DNA from: Paraconiothyrium sp. Pb-2020
Lineage: Eukaryota; Ascomycota; Dothideomycetes; Pleosporales; Didymosphaeriaceae
Assembly: GCA_022419385.1 (NCBI GenBank)
Contig: JAJUBI010000010.1
Location: 434,001-498,000, forward strand
Direction of reading: 5' to 3'
Length of the DNA: 64,000 bases
Positions 44,801 to 57,000 of this stretch are shown one piece after another (position 1 is the first letter of the stretch; each line of letters starts with the position of its first letter). The notes beneath the pieces are model-generated. The model worked only from the letters and a program-made list of their open reading frames with translations, made no database searches and was not told where the DNA came from. The position numbers were made by a program, and so were the translations under genes.

Positions 44801-46930
44801 TATATTACCTAAACTATTTTCTAGGGTTTATAGTAGAACCCGGAAGCTTAAGATTGAGTAAACAAAACTGTAAGAGATTTTAACTAGGGAAGAACTAGAA
44901 AATATTAAGAATTATTAATCCTTTCTAGAATTTTGTAACTATTGTAGAAAGTTTGTTCTAGACTAGATAAAGATAACAGAGCCCCTTATAAGGCTAAAAG
45001 AAAGAAGTACCCTTTAAATAGATAGAAATGCCAATAAGCGATAGATTAACTTAAAGAAGAATTTGCTAAGGAACCTTCTTATAAATCTTTAACCCCTGCT
45101 ATCCCGCTATATTAGAGAAGATATATTAAATTTTGCTATAGGAGTATGCCTACTCCAGCAAGATCTAGAAATAGATAAAAAACACCTATACAGCTATTAC
45201 TCTAAAAAATATAAAAGGCTAAACTAACTATAATATCTATAATAAGAAATGTTAGCGATAGTTAAAGTTTAAGGAATAGAGACTTACCTCTAAGGTACAA
45301 AATACTAAACGCCGGTCTTTTTAGACTACAAGAATTTAACAGGATTTATAATAAATAAGGCCCTTACACCCAGTAAGTAAGGTGGGCACAAACCCTATTA
45401 ATATACAATTTTAAGATTATACATACCTAAGGAATAGAAAACCTTTAGGCGACGCCTTAAGTAGAAGACCTAACTTATAAGGAAAAGCTAAGGTATTAGG
45501 GGCCCTGCTTTAATTTAACAAGGACGGTACTATTATTTATAATGCACTAAAGCTGGCAGTAATAATAGAAACCTAGACTAGTACGTGGCATAATTAGATT
45601 AAGAAAGAAACAGCAATTAGTAATAAAAATAAGCACCTACCTAGGAATAAGGTATAAGAATAATATTTATAAGGTCTTTAATAGATCTTTGTCCCTGCCA
45701 AAATTTAATATAAGTTTGTAAGACAATTTACAAGGCACCGGCACCGGTAGCCACTAGGGAATTAAATAAATATTAAATAACTACTAAGGGACTACTACTT
45801 CCCTTAAGCCTAATAAATAGTTACAGAAGTCTTACGCAACTGTGCTGACTGCTACTAAAATAAACTAAATAGGTACGCGCGTATGGATAACTATAACCTG
45901 TAAAAGTTCCTAATTAACATAGGGTATAGTTAATGGACTTTATCACAGAATTACTAAAATCAAAGACCCTAGACAACAAGGTAGAATATAATAGAATTAT
46001 AGTTGTTATTAACAAAGCAACAAGTACGCATACTTCTTACTATATAAAGAGGTTAGTAAAGCAGAGTATATAGCCTTCTACTTTACTTCTATAGTAATAG
46101 CACAACATAGAGCTCCGGATAAAATTATTATAGATAGAGACATTTTTTACATCTAAGTTTAGTAAACAGCATTTGCCCTTATAGGCATTAAGCACAGCAT
46201 ATTATAGCCTATTATCTATAAATAGGGCAGACGGAACAAATAAACTAATAGTAGAATAGTTCCTTAGGTGTTACCTAAACTATTAATAAAATAACTAGGT
46301 AGGTTACTCCCTATAGCACAACTAGCCTATAACAGCTTATAATATAGCGCTACTGGAGTTTTACCGTTCTTTGTAAACTACAGATTTAACCAGCAGCCTA
46401 CTAAGTACTAGAACTATAAGGTCTTAGAGCACAGATAGAAAACAATAGGCTAAGAAAATTACGTAAATTTACGGCTAACTCTAGTAAGACGCCATATTTC
46501 TATAAGAAAAATAGGGAAATACTATAATCTTAAGCACAAGCCTACGCCTGCGCTAAGAAAGAGAGAGAAAGTCTAGCTACTATAAAAAAATATTGCTAGT
46601 AAACAACTATTAAACAAACTAGACTACCTAAAGATTAGACTATACAAAGTCCTAGAATAAATTACCCTAGTTTTATTTAAATTACAACTCTAAATAGTAT
46701 AAAGATATACCTAGTATTCATGTAGCTCTCTTAGAGAAGGCACTATAGGACGCGGAACCTATAGTTTATAAAGCAGACACATATAGAGAACAGTAAGAAG
46801 AATGGGAAGTGGTAAGTATTAATAAATACTAACTAATAAATGGTTAGAATTACTATAAGGTTAAATGGCAAGGACGCGACAAGAAGAAACCTATAGAACA
46901 ACACCTAGAACTAAAAGTAACCTTAACTGC
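41880..46930 (+). pseudogene. gag-pol relic of element 1
   Basis: Recognisable pieces run left to right. A gag segment lies at about 41890-42130 (KLRGFLASISLYLDL, MDWFNSYLTD). A zinc knuckle at 42570-42618 has Cys and His codons turned to Tyr or Ser (YFSYSKKGYIARNC). The protease core at 43798-43836 has DSG changed to NSR. RT includes TYLDIKNAYHQIRIKK (about 44490-44540) and the active site as YLDNVLIY (44680-44709; second Asp changed to Asn, a G-to-A change). RNase H appears as YYSKKYKR (about 45195). Integrase shows MDFITELLKSKDP (about 45932) and ADGTNKLI (about 46228). A C-terminal chromodomain reads YYKVKWQGRDKKKPIEQHLE (about 46850-46915). The chromodomain places it among chromoviruses. 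Stops interrupt every segment. Confidence 0.9.
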
Positions 46931-47059
46931 CCTAAGAAGTTAGAGGAATATTAACTAAACTAACCTCTTAAAGAAAGCCTAGAGACATTAGACTAAGAGC
47001 TGGACCGCCTTATAGCAAACTACAAAGATTACTACTATTAGAGAAGGTGTAAGCAGTGT

Positions 47060-47640
47060 CTTAAGAGACTACTTTGCCCTCCTTAGGACTATTCTATAGA
47101 CTAGCGGCCTTTAGTTCTGCTTCTTTCTAATCTAGCTTAACCTTAAGGAACGCTAACTATTAATCCTTCTGCTTATTAAGAAGTTCCTTCTACTTCTGAA
47201 GTTGCAATACCTTAGCTTAGGCTGTAGCTAGGGCATCTAGAATTATTTCTTAAGCCTTCTTAGCCTTAGCTAGTTCAGCTTAAATTTTGGCTTAGGAGCG
47301 ACCAGTATTGCGCACTAAGAATAATTAGTTCTAAAGAAGAAGTTACAACTAACTATATACTTTTAGCAATAGACACGCTATTAATATCGCAAGAACCTTA
47401 AATATTAGAATAAATACAGGCTTTACAAGCAGAACGCCTAGGCGTGTTATATAGTAAAAGTATATAAGGAATTTTAAGCCTATTGCAATAAAAGTAAGGC
47501 ATAGCTAGGAATCTACAATAACCTATTTTATTAGTAAGAGTAAGTCGTTTATTAGTTTTGCAAGAAGGTATAAAGGGCGATAATAACCTAACTTATAATA
47601 GGGACAGCCCCGCTAATATAACACAACCCCTACAACGGAT
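47060..47640 (-). pseudogene. Antisense ORF relic of element 1 (Cys-rich plus coiled coil)
   Basis: Between the chromodomain and the 3' LTR, the minus strand reads as protein. A region near 47480-47400 contains RRSACKACIYSN and SCDINS, suggesting a Cys cluster. Further on, about 47300-47070, a Lys/Leu/Ala-rich heptad-like stretch follows (AELAKAKKA, KVLQLQK, KELLNKQKD). Stops are TAA/TAG at expected Gln positions. A frame change separates the two parts. An ORF in the same position and orientation occurs in element 2. Its role is unknown. Confidence 0.5.
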
Positions 47641-47676
47641 TAATTTTTAGGCCGAAGATATAGAAGGGGGAGATAG

Positions 47677-48141
47677 TATTATGGCTGCTACGCCGCAACA
47701 GAATTATAGGAACTAATATAATAACGGCAGCAACTAGTTAGATTATAAGAATAAGTATTACAATTACGGGTTGGATGCTAAGCACAATATAGACACATAA
47801 TTAAGGTTATATAATTAGATCTATAAATCTGTAGGATAGAGCTATAGAGCCTAGATCTATAGAATCTGTGTGCAGAGCCTACAGAGCCTAGATTAGATAG
47901 TAGTATATAGAGATAACGGATTACCGCTAGTAATCCCTTATTGTTAATCTATGATACAGTTTACTGTATCTAGTTTCCTTACAGAAGATTACTCTTAAGT
48001 CTTTAGCAATATATTCTTATTGTAGTGATTAATTAACGCTTAAACCCCCATGTAACTTATATAACCCTACACGCTACTTATCTCTTACTAGAACCCCAAC
48101 TGGGCCGCAGCTTGCCACAGTGTTAAGAAGGTCCCGTTATA
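47677..48141 (+). repeat. 3' LTR of element 1
   Basis: 465 bp, the same length as the 5' copy. Its ends read TATTATGG...GTTATA where the 5' LTR has TGTTACGG...ATTACA; the TG and CA termini have become TA, the RIP products. It is preceded by a polypurine tract. Confidence 0.92.
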
Positions 48142-51100
48142 GGTAATATATATATAGTAAGGGCGTATTATACCTCTATTTACACCTAGCAGTAATAACC
48201 TGCTATAGCTCTATAATATACTATAAATAAAGAGACTAGAAATATACTATAAAATTCTATATACTTTGCTATAAGGTAAAGATACATTATATATATACCT
48301 ACTACTTAAATAATATCTATTATACAATATTCCTAAGTATATATAGGCTAATCTATACTATACTAGAATAAATATAATAGAGACTACACTACTAAGCAAG
48401 GCTTATATAATAAGAATATATATAAAATACAGCCAGTAAACTACTTTATAGTAAACTAAGTAAATATTTCCTTACTTAGGTAATAGTAAGAATTAATAAA
48501 TTTATATAGAAGTAGTTTACAAAATCTCTACTCTATTAAAAGAATAAGTAAGTTAGGTACTTTAAAACTGCATAGTATTTACAACTTAAGATAATATAGA
48601 TATTACTTTAAGTAAAGATTTACTAGAGAATACCTTATTAATAGGCTATTACCCTAATATACTAGAACCTTTATACTAATTCTATAGCTTTCTTAAAAAC
48701 TGCATAACAGTAGTAGATAGTATAGAATAGAATAAAGATAATATAGATTAGCTACCTAAACCTTATTAGAATAGAAGAGACTTAGAATTAGAAAGTAATA
48801 TATTAGAAGAATTAAGCTTTTTTATTTTAGAGTAAGTATACTAAAGTAGTATACCTATAGATAGACTTATATATATAATACTCTTTACTTCTATACTAGT
48901 ATAGTAAATAATTGTCTATTCTAGTTATATAGAGGAAGAGTAGCAAAAACTTATTAGAGAGATTATTAAATATAATAAATAAGTAGTAAATATTTAAAAA
49001 AATTACAATATAACTACACTACACTAAATAAGTATATACTATATAGAAAACAGCAACCTAACTATCTTATAATCTAATCTAAGTAGAAATATTAAAAGAA
49101 TTTAGTAATAAAGGCCATTTTAGGTAGATTGTGCATAATTAGAGAATATTAGAAAAATATTAATCTAAATACTAAGAAAAACAAACGCGCTAAATTAAAA
49201 TAATAAACTATATTATAATATACGCATTGGCAGTATATAGTTATATAACTATAATATTATTATAACTATATTAGAGAGGCTATTAAGCCATAGAAAAAGT
49301 GCTAGGCATAGGTACTAGTTACTAATACTAATAAATATAAGAGAAGATAGTTTTATATTAGTACTACCTTCCCCTAATATTATTAATATCTTTATAAAAT
49401 ATATATCTAGTATTAGAGCAGTATTTAGCACTAGTTTTAAAGATAAAAATAAAGATAATAATAATACCTAACCTACTAGGTATAAACTCTAGACACCCTT
49501 ATAACAGTAACAATTTAATATTATATACACTAGGCGTGTGCCACCTAATAGAATAAGTAGCTAAAGCTATAGAATATACTAGATAAACTGGCCTAACTAG
49601 TCTCTTAGAGTCTTAATACTAGAGAAAAAACACTATACTAAACCTACTACTCTATATAGTAACTTCGAATTTAAAACTACTATAACAGACTAAGACTAGA
49701 TTAAAGAAGGCCTATATATAAATAAAAGAACTATATACCCTAATTATAATACTAGTAGTAAGGGTATAATAAAGCAAATACTCTAAAAGTCTAGCTAATA
49801 AGTTAGGGTTACTATATAATCCACCCAGAAGACATATAGAAACTAAAATAGACCTAGATCTATCTACACTAATATAGAGGGTATAAAAAGTAGTAAAAGT
49901 ATAATATATAAAAGCTAGAGAAGTATAGATAGATATAGAACTACCTAGTTATATATAGACTATATAGGGTAGTTAGTTCTTAAAAAGCAATAAGGCTAAT
50001 ATATATAACTAGATAAAAGAGTTCTCTAAGTATAAGAATACTATAAAGTTATTAAAGAGGCGTAGATATATATATTATACCCCTACTACTGTATAGATAG
50101 AGTGTATCCTATTTATAGTAGAAAAATACTACCTACTTAAAATATACTATATTAAAATAGAACTAGTATGGCAAAGAATAATTTAAAATAACCTTAAAAA
50201 TAACTAAGTATTTACTTAAAATTAGTATTACTCTCTAGACCTTAGATAAAAGATATATAATATTACCTATAATAAATGCCTATAAGTATATCTCTAAGTC
50301 TACCTAGTAAAGATCTAATCTTAATATTAGTAAAAGAGTAACTAGACTAGTGCCTATAATATTTACCTATCTACTATTATACTTATTAAAGGTAAGACTT
50401 ATTATAGAAAAGAATATAAAGTAGTAAATAAGACTATAAGACTTAGAATTTACAAAGGGTTAGAGTTAGATAATAAAGTAATAAGTAGAATAAATATATT
50501 AGTTATATAAACTCTTATATAATTAACCCTAACTAGCAGGTAAAGAACCCTAACTTAATAATAAATTATAAATAGTATTAGAACTATTAATATCTACTAC
50601 TATAGATATATACCCTAACTTAATAAAGGCACTAGTAGGGGTAGCCTAAGCTTAGATAGGCTATAAAGCTTTAACTAGGTAACTAATCTCTCTACCTAAT
50701 TAACTACCTTAAATTTAGGTCCCCCTACTAACTCTACTACTAACTACTATTATAAAGCGCTTTTCTTATACCTATTAGTAAGTATAATTTAAAGCAGTGC
50801 TAGGTATAATTTTATTTAATTCTTAAAATTACTATACCTATAACACTGTTTCTGTTATTAGCGCTCTAAAAGTAAGAAAAAGGTACTAACTTAATTAGGT
50901 ATAGCCTATACGCAGTTAGAAACTAAATTCTATAAAGTTTTATTTATTAAGTTAGGGGCCTACTATATACTACTAATATCCTTAGCTGTATATTCTATAT
51001 TTCCTATTTATTAACTTAGGGTAGCTCTCTAGATCTTCTATTTTAAATACTTTTTCTTTCTATTATAAGAATATTACAGTAAGTGCTGTTAAAGAGTATT

Positions 51101-51400
51101 TAAAGATGGCTTTTTTATTATCTTTATTATCTTTTATAATATTTATAAGGCAGTATGCAAATATTATCTTTTAGTAATATTAATCTAACCTTCTATAATA
51201 GGGTTCTAGTAAGAGGATAAGCTAATATAAGATATAATATAAGTTCTCCCCTACTAGTAAGGCCCCCAACTTAATAAAAGTAAATATTAGAAAATATTCC
51301 CTTTATTAAGTTAGGGACCTCCTTATTATCTTATTTATTTTAAAATTTATTAAGTTAGGGTAGTCCTCTTAGTACCTTTTCTTTTAATAGTTATTAAATT
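48142..51400. mobile_element. Older unidentified repeat, right of element 1
   Basis: It starts with the right GGTAA copy and continues the repeat seen before 41149. Between 50548 and 51404 the motif CCCTAACTTAATAA or its reverse complement occurs seven times in both orientations, so short inverted-repeat elements may be nested here. No coding motif is recognised. Confidence 0.4.
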
Positions 51401-51639
51401 AGGGTGCCTCTCTTTCTATTAGGCAATTTGCTAACAATAACTATAGTATAATTAGAGATATAAATAATTCTATTAAAGTGTCTTTATATTATTTATTCTT
51501 ATCTAAGCTAAGTAATACCCTATCTAATTTAGATAATAACTAGGGTGCAGATAATAATAGTAGTTAGACTAAAAATAATAAACCTCTTCTAAATAGGCCT
51601 ACTATTCTAGAAACTAGTTTTTATAACCTAACTCTAAGT

Positions 51640-53495
51640 AACTTATAGTACTTAGCACTAACCCAGGCCCCTATATTAAAAGCTATACTAGCCATATAGC
51701 AGTTATTACTTAATAAGAACTTTATAATACCCACCCCTATATAAGAACTAGATAATAATAATAATAGATTTAGAGGGTTATATAAACTACCTAAAGACAA
51801 AGATAATCTAGTAGCCTAGAAAGAGGCTATTTACAACTATAATATATTTTATAAATTAACTTAAATTATTAAGAATAAGAAGAAATAAAGTAAATACTTT
51901 TAGTTAACCTAACTAAAGCTTATAGCTCTCTATAGTATATTAGAGTAAGCTATATTATATTTTCTTATCTAGAAAAATATTTATAACAAAATTAGCATAA
52001 TATAAGCTAGCTATTATTAAGGTACCTACTTTACTAATAAAAACTAACTAGAGCCTATTATCTTAAAGAAGTTAATATAGAATAATATTAGTAGTATAAT
52101 AAGCTACGTGCTTATAACCTAATAAAAGTAGAATAAGTATAATTTAACCTAAATATACCTCTACATTGCCTTCTATATTAGAATTAAATACCTAGATAAG
52201 CCCTAGTCTAAGATATATAGTTTAAAGCTAAATTCTATACTCTATATAGATTAAGTAGCTCTTCTTTTTATATATACCCTCTAAATTATTAGTAAATATA
52301 TTTATAAGACTATTTATATATAGTATATAGTAAATATACTTAATATTCTATAAGCCTTAGAGAAATAGTATAGATAATTCTAGTATAAAATTATAAAAAA
52401 ATAGGTGTAAATAAAAAAGAGTATTAGGGATTACTAGTTTCTATTAGATTATAATCTAGGTATAGAGAAGATATACTGTTTCTTATATAAAACTTAGAAT
52501 AATATTCTAGAATAACGCATTAAAATTAATATGCTACTTAGAACTCTAAATTTATATACTGCTAATATTAAGGCACCCCTTAAATAGAAGCGTGTAGTAA
52601 TTAACTATATACTAGAATAGATATTAAAAAATTTAAAGTTAGCTTCTTAAGCTCTAGATAGTGTAGATAATAATATATACTAAGTAATTATAAGTAAGAT
52701 AACTTTAGCGCTCTTTATATTAAAATATAAATCTAGTATAAAAATTATCCGCAAATTTAACTCTAAAAATAAAGATATATTAGATATAGGTTCCGAGTTA
52801 GAGAGTGTATTAGAAGATAAAAATATAAAAATATAGAATAAGCTATAGAGTAATAGTGCTATAGAAGGGGAAGATATAAAAGATACTACCCTAAATATAA
52901 AATAAATAAAGTAAGAATACTAGTAGGTATATAAATTATTTAAACGCAGCTATTCTAAAAAATACTAGTATATAGTATATATATTTGCCTTAAAAAATAA
53001 ATACCTACCTATTTAACCCCCTACTAATAACCCTAATAACCTTAAAAAGACTACCTAGTTTTATATAAAAAATAGTTATTTTAAAGTAGTAGGCAGCCAT
53101 TACCTTAATAACTTCTAAAAATTTAACTAGAAAAACTTAGATAAGAAGAGTATACTATATTCTAACCTTTCTTAGAACTCTAGTAGTAATTCTGCTATAT
53201 AGGTAGATACTGTTAAGGTATTTAAAGATACCTCTAGATTAACCTCTATTAAGCTAGAGAAAAAGATAAAGCAGCGTAAAATACTTTATAATATATATAT
53301 AACTTTTATAAAGTTAAAGAAGATGCTAGATAGCACCTAAGAAAAGAAAAGTATAAAAAAGGTAATTCTTAATATACTATATAAGAGTAAAAACACTACT
53401 ATAGAGAAGAATATTCTAGAGAATACTAATAAAAAGCTAAATATAGATCTCTTATAAAAAAAATATAATATTATAAATAACTAAGATAAGATCTA
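51640..53495 (+). pseudogene. Fossil ORF interrupted by element 2 (left part)
   Basis: A plus-strand frame reads from about 51640 to the insertion site with only TAA/TAG stops and charged, protein-like segments (SELESVLEDKN, KLEKKIKQRKILYN, KSKNTTIEKNILEN). After deleting element 2 and one target copy, the same frame continues at 60248 (RRKK, NYKQLYRDLYYKS, ISFSIILVDGTS) to about 60690. The family is not recognised. Caution: TGA is rare throughout this block, so uniform stop type is not strong evidence by itself. Confidence 0.35.
53491..53495. repeat. Target-site duplication ATCTA, left
   Basis: It pairs with ATCTG at 60248-60252. The one difference is TpG to TpA, i.e. a RIP-type change within the duplication. 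Confidence 0.8.
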
Positions 53496-53911
53496 TGTTA
53501 GGATCTAGGATTCTAATATAGGGATACAGACCTATTTATACTTAGCCTTAGCGCCTATACACAAAACCACCGCCTAGTCTCTACTAACTACGTAGGGCGC
53601 CTATAGAGGTTATATAACTACTCTTTAGTAAGCGCTCTCTAAAGAGCGCTTAGGGCAGAGCGCACTATAGAGAGTGCTTACTAGTAAGTACTAGCTAAAC
53701 TACTATATAGGAACATAAGAATAAGAACTTTATACTTATATTTAACCTATTTATTAATCTATTGTTTAGATTTACTTAGGCTCCCTTATTAACTCATTAT
53801 ACTTTGTAAGATACTTCTATATTAATAAGACTTCCCTTTCCCCTCTCAGTCGTCTTGCCTAAGAACTAACCTTAACCCTTTTAGGACTAGCTACCCTTTA
53901 GGAGTTTAACA
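53496..53911 (+). repeat. 5' LTR of element 2
   Basis: 416 bp, TGTTAGGATC...TTTAACA. It contains the nested hairpin at 53627-53680 described below. Confidence 0.92.
53627..53680. repeat. Nested hairpin inside the LTR
   Basis: aagcgctct (53630-53638) pairs exactly with agagcgctt (53643-53651) over a 4-nt loop. A larger pairing of agtaagcgctctct with agagagtgcttact (one transition) encloses it. The 3' LTR keeps the outer stem exactly (agtaagcgct with agcgcttact). Four diverged AGCGCTCT-like octamers build the structure. Confidence 0.75.
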
Positions 53912-54079
53912 TTTTAAATACCCTTACTATAATAATAAGAACTTCTACCTCTTCTACAGCTTTAGACACTGTCGCTGTTACTTCTATAGGTAACTCTAAG
54001 AGTAAAGTATATAAACCTAACTTATACTATGGCAATTATAACTATACTAACATCTAAATTCTCTAATTAGACTTATACT

Positions 54080-57000
54080 TCTATAAACTAGGCAAAGAAC
54101 TTACTAGCTAGAAGAAAGTTATCTTTGCAGCCATATATATATAAGGAGACGCCAGAGAATAGATTTAACCCTATATTACTAAGTATCTTAAAATAAACCA
54201 CAAAAACAAAGACGAAGAATACGTTAATAATTACACTAATATAGTTAACATTATTAAAGACTACTCTAATTTTAAGAAACATCTTAAGTAGATATTTAGA
54301 ATTGCTAATAAGGTAGATATTATAGCACGCAAAATTTAGACTATTATATAGAAATAATCTACAGCTAAGTACATAGTAGAATTTAGAAAATACACTGTGC
54401 AGCTTAACTAAAATAATAAGTCCCTAATAATTATATATAAGTAAGGACTTAAAAGATCTGTGCGTAAAGAACTCCTATATAGTAGAGAAGTTATTAGAAA
54501 CCTTAATAAACTATATAATAAATTAATTAGGATTAATAGAGAATAGTTTACCCTATAATAAGAATTTTAACAAAACCTACAAAATGTTAGCTTTAGATAA
54601 CAGCTGCCTATAGTCTATAGGGCGCCACCAAAGGGACCATAACGCCAATTATAAGATTCTTATGGCTACTAGCTAATAGAAGGTGTTTAGTTTAATTACT
54701 TAAGCAAAGAAAAAGAAAAGGGATTAGGCCCTTAAAAGCCTACCTAGCGCATCTTAAATGGAACCTACTAGGGGACTAAGATACGCACATATTTTATATA
54801 TAGTAAACTAGGCTATATTGCTAGAAACTGCAGATCTAAAAATAAGGTTATTAGACAGTTAAATGTACTATCTGTTCTACAGAATAAGGAGGATAAAGAA
54901 TAGATAGTTACAGACACTATTAGCAAGTTAAAGCTTAATAGATTAGAATTAGAAGATTCTTAGAATTTACGACTATATAAGGACGCAGAGGAAGACTAAG
55001 ATAAGAATATTAAACTAATCTAATAGTCTCTAACACCTTACCTGTAAGTAAAAGGTAAGGAAATAACCTTTACAGACTAATTAGATGTATGGAACTATTT
55101 GGACGAACTATAAATTTAACTAAGGGATAGGGAAGCAACACTTCTACCTATAATAATTATACCTTTGTTCTCTATACCACCAGAACATTATAACTAACGC
55201 TGAACGGAAATTGTTACACTAGATAATAGGGAATGGGCGGACCACTAATACGCTTGCCAGAACCCTAATATAAACTTCTAAAACGAGGACCCCGAATACT
55301 CACTATAGTACTACCTAGACTATCAACACCCGTATTACTTAAATATCTAATAGGCAATATGTAAATACAACTAGTGCCCAATTTATTACTAAGCTAAAGA
55401 ATTATATAGAGGTAAGCAACTATAGCGTAAGTAATAATACTACTAGAAATAGTATAACTACCTAATTAATAAATGTAATAAGCATCTATAGGACAAATGC
55501 AAATAACTATATTTTCCTAATATAAATAATGCTTAAAACGCAGCACTTACTATATTATATAATAGCTTATATATATAAGAAGGATAGGAAACCTGTCAAA
55601 ATATAGACTATATAAGTTATTACAATAATAAGTATATTTATAGGTTTAGCAGAAATTCTAATATCCTACACATAATTATTAATGTGCACAAAGAATTAGA
55701 TATAATAGTTAATAATAAAGCTTCTAAGGCGGAGAAGAACTAGTAAAAAGAAAGCTATACTAGCTGCCAGAAGAAGAAAAGCGCTACCTAAACATAACTA
55801 AGGTAATATTAGAGAAAATTAAAAATAGAATATATAACACCTAAGAATTATAACTAGGAGCCTTTTTTAGACCAGCGTTTAGGCAAGAAAACGCCTTTAG
55901 AGAACTAAATACCCTTAAAAGCATAGTATTAATTAAGCTACTAGTTTAGCTTAAAGAATTACAGATAAAAGCTCTTATAGATTCTAGAGTAGAGAGAAAC
56001 TTCGTGTTACACTAAATAGTAAGAAAAGCAGAACTTATTATACTAGATAAAGAAGAACCCTATATACTCTATATTGCAAATAGAACTCTAATGCCTAAGA
56101 CGCCTTAGATTACAAAAGAGGTTAGAACAATTCTAAATATCTAAGAATATAAGAAATAAATTAGCCTAGATGTGTTAAAAAACTTAGTATATAAGATTAT
56201 TCTAGAATTACCTTAGTTAAGGATATATAACCCGCATATTAACTAGGGTTTAAAGAAACTATTCTTTAATTGCTGTAAATGTGTATTGCAAGTAAAGCCT
56301 GTGTACTAATAGAGTTTAATGGTAGATAAGGGAGTTATTAATAATATAATACTATAACAGAAAGTTAAAAAATAGAAAATACTCTTAGTAGATGCTAACA
56401 GGAACTACTAGGTTATAAAGTATAAGAAGGAGGACGACAGTACACCCCTTAGAATACTAAAAGAATATAAAGCATAGACACACATATTTATAGAGAAGAT
56501 TAGTAAGGTAAACCTACTAGAATATTAACCCTAGAATCTTATAATAGACCTAGAAGAAGGGAAGACGCCACCCTTTAGACTACTATATAGCAAATTAGGA
56601 AAAGAGCTATAATAAGAAAAGGAATTTATTAAGACAAACCTCGCAAAAGGATATATATAACTATTAAAGTTACCTACAGTAAGCCCCTTTATATTTATTA
56701 TAAAGAAGGATGAATTACCACGACTATATATTAATTACCAAAGACTTAACAATATAATAATTAAGAATTAATACCTATTGCCAAATATCTTAGAGCTTAG
56801 AGACTAACTCTTAAGAGCTAAGGTCTTTATAATAATAGACCTATAAGATAGATACCACCTTATTAGAATAAAGAAAGGTAAAGAATAGAAGACAGCGTTT
56901 AGATTATGCTATAGATTATTTAAATACTAGGTTATACCTTTTAGACTTACTAACGCACTAGTAGCCTTTTAAGCACTTATTAATTATATACTCTGTAAGC

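Larger units (their letters stand above)
41150..48141 (+). mobile_element. Element 1: full-length Ty3/gypsy chromovirus, RIP-inactivated
   Basis: 6992 bp, bounded by two 465-bp LTRs and a 5-bp target duplication. Domain relics occur in Ty3/gypsy order (gag, protease, RT, RNase H, integrase, chromodomain) on the plus strand. A purine-rich tract (gaagggggagatag) abuts the 3' LTR. All frames hold many stops, so it is dead. The older repeat it interrupts resumes after it. Confidence 0.93.

Noticed and set aside
54088..54282. 64-codon minus-strand ORF
   Set aside because: Opposite strand of the gag relic of element 2; no support.
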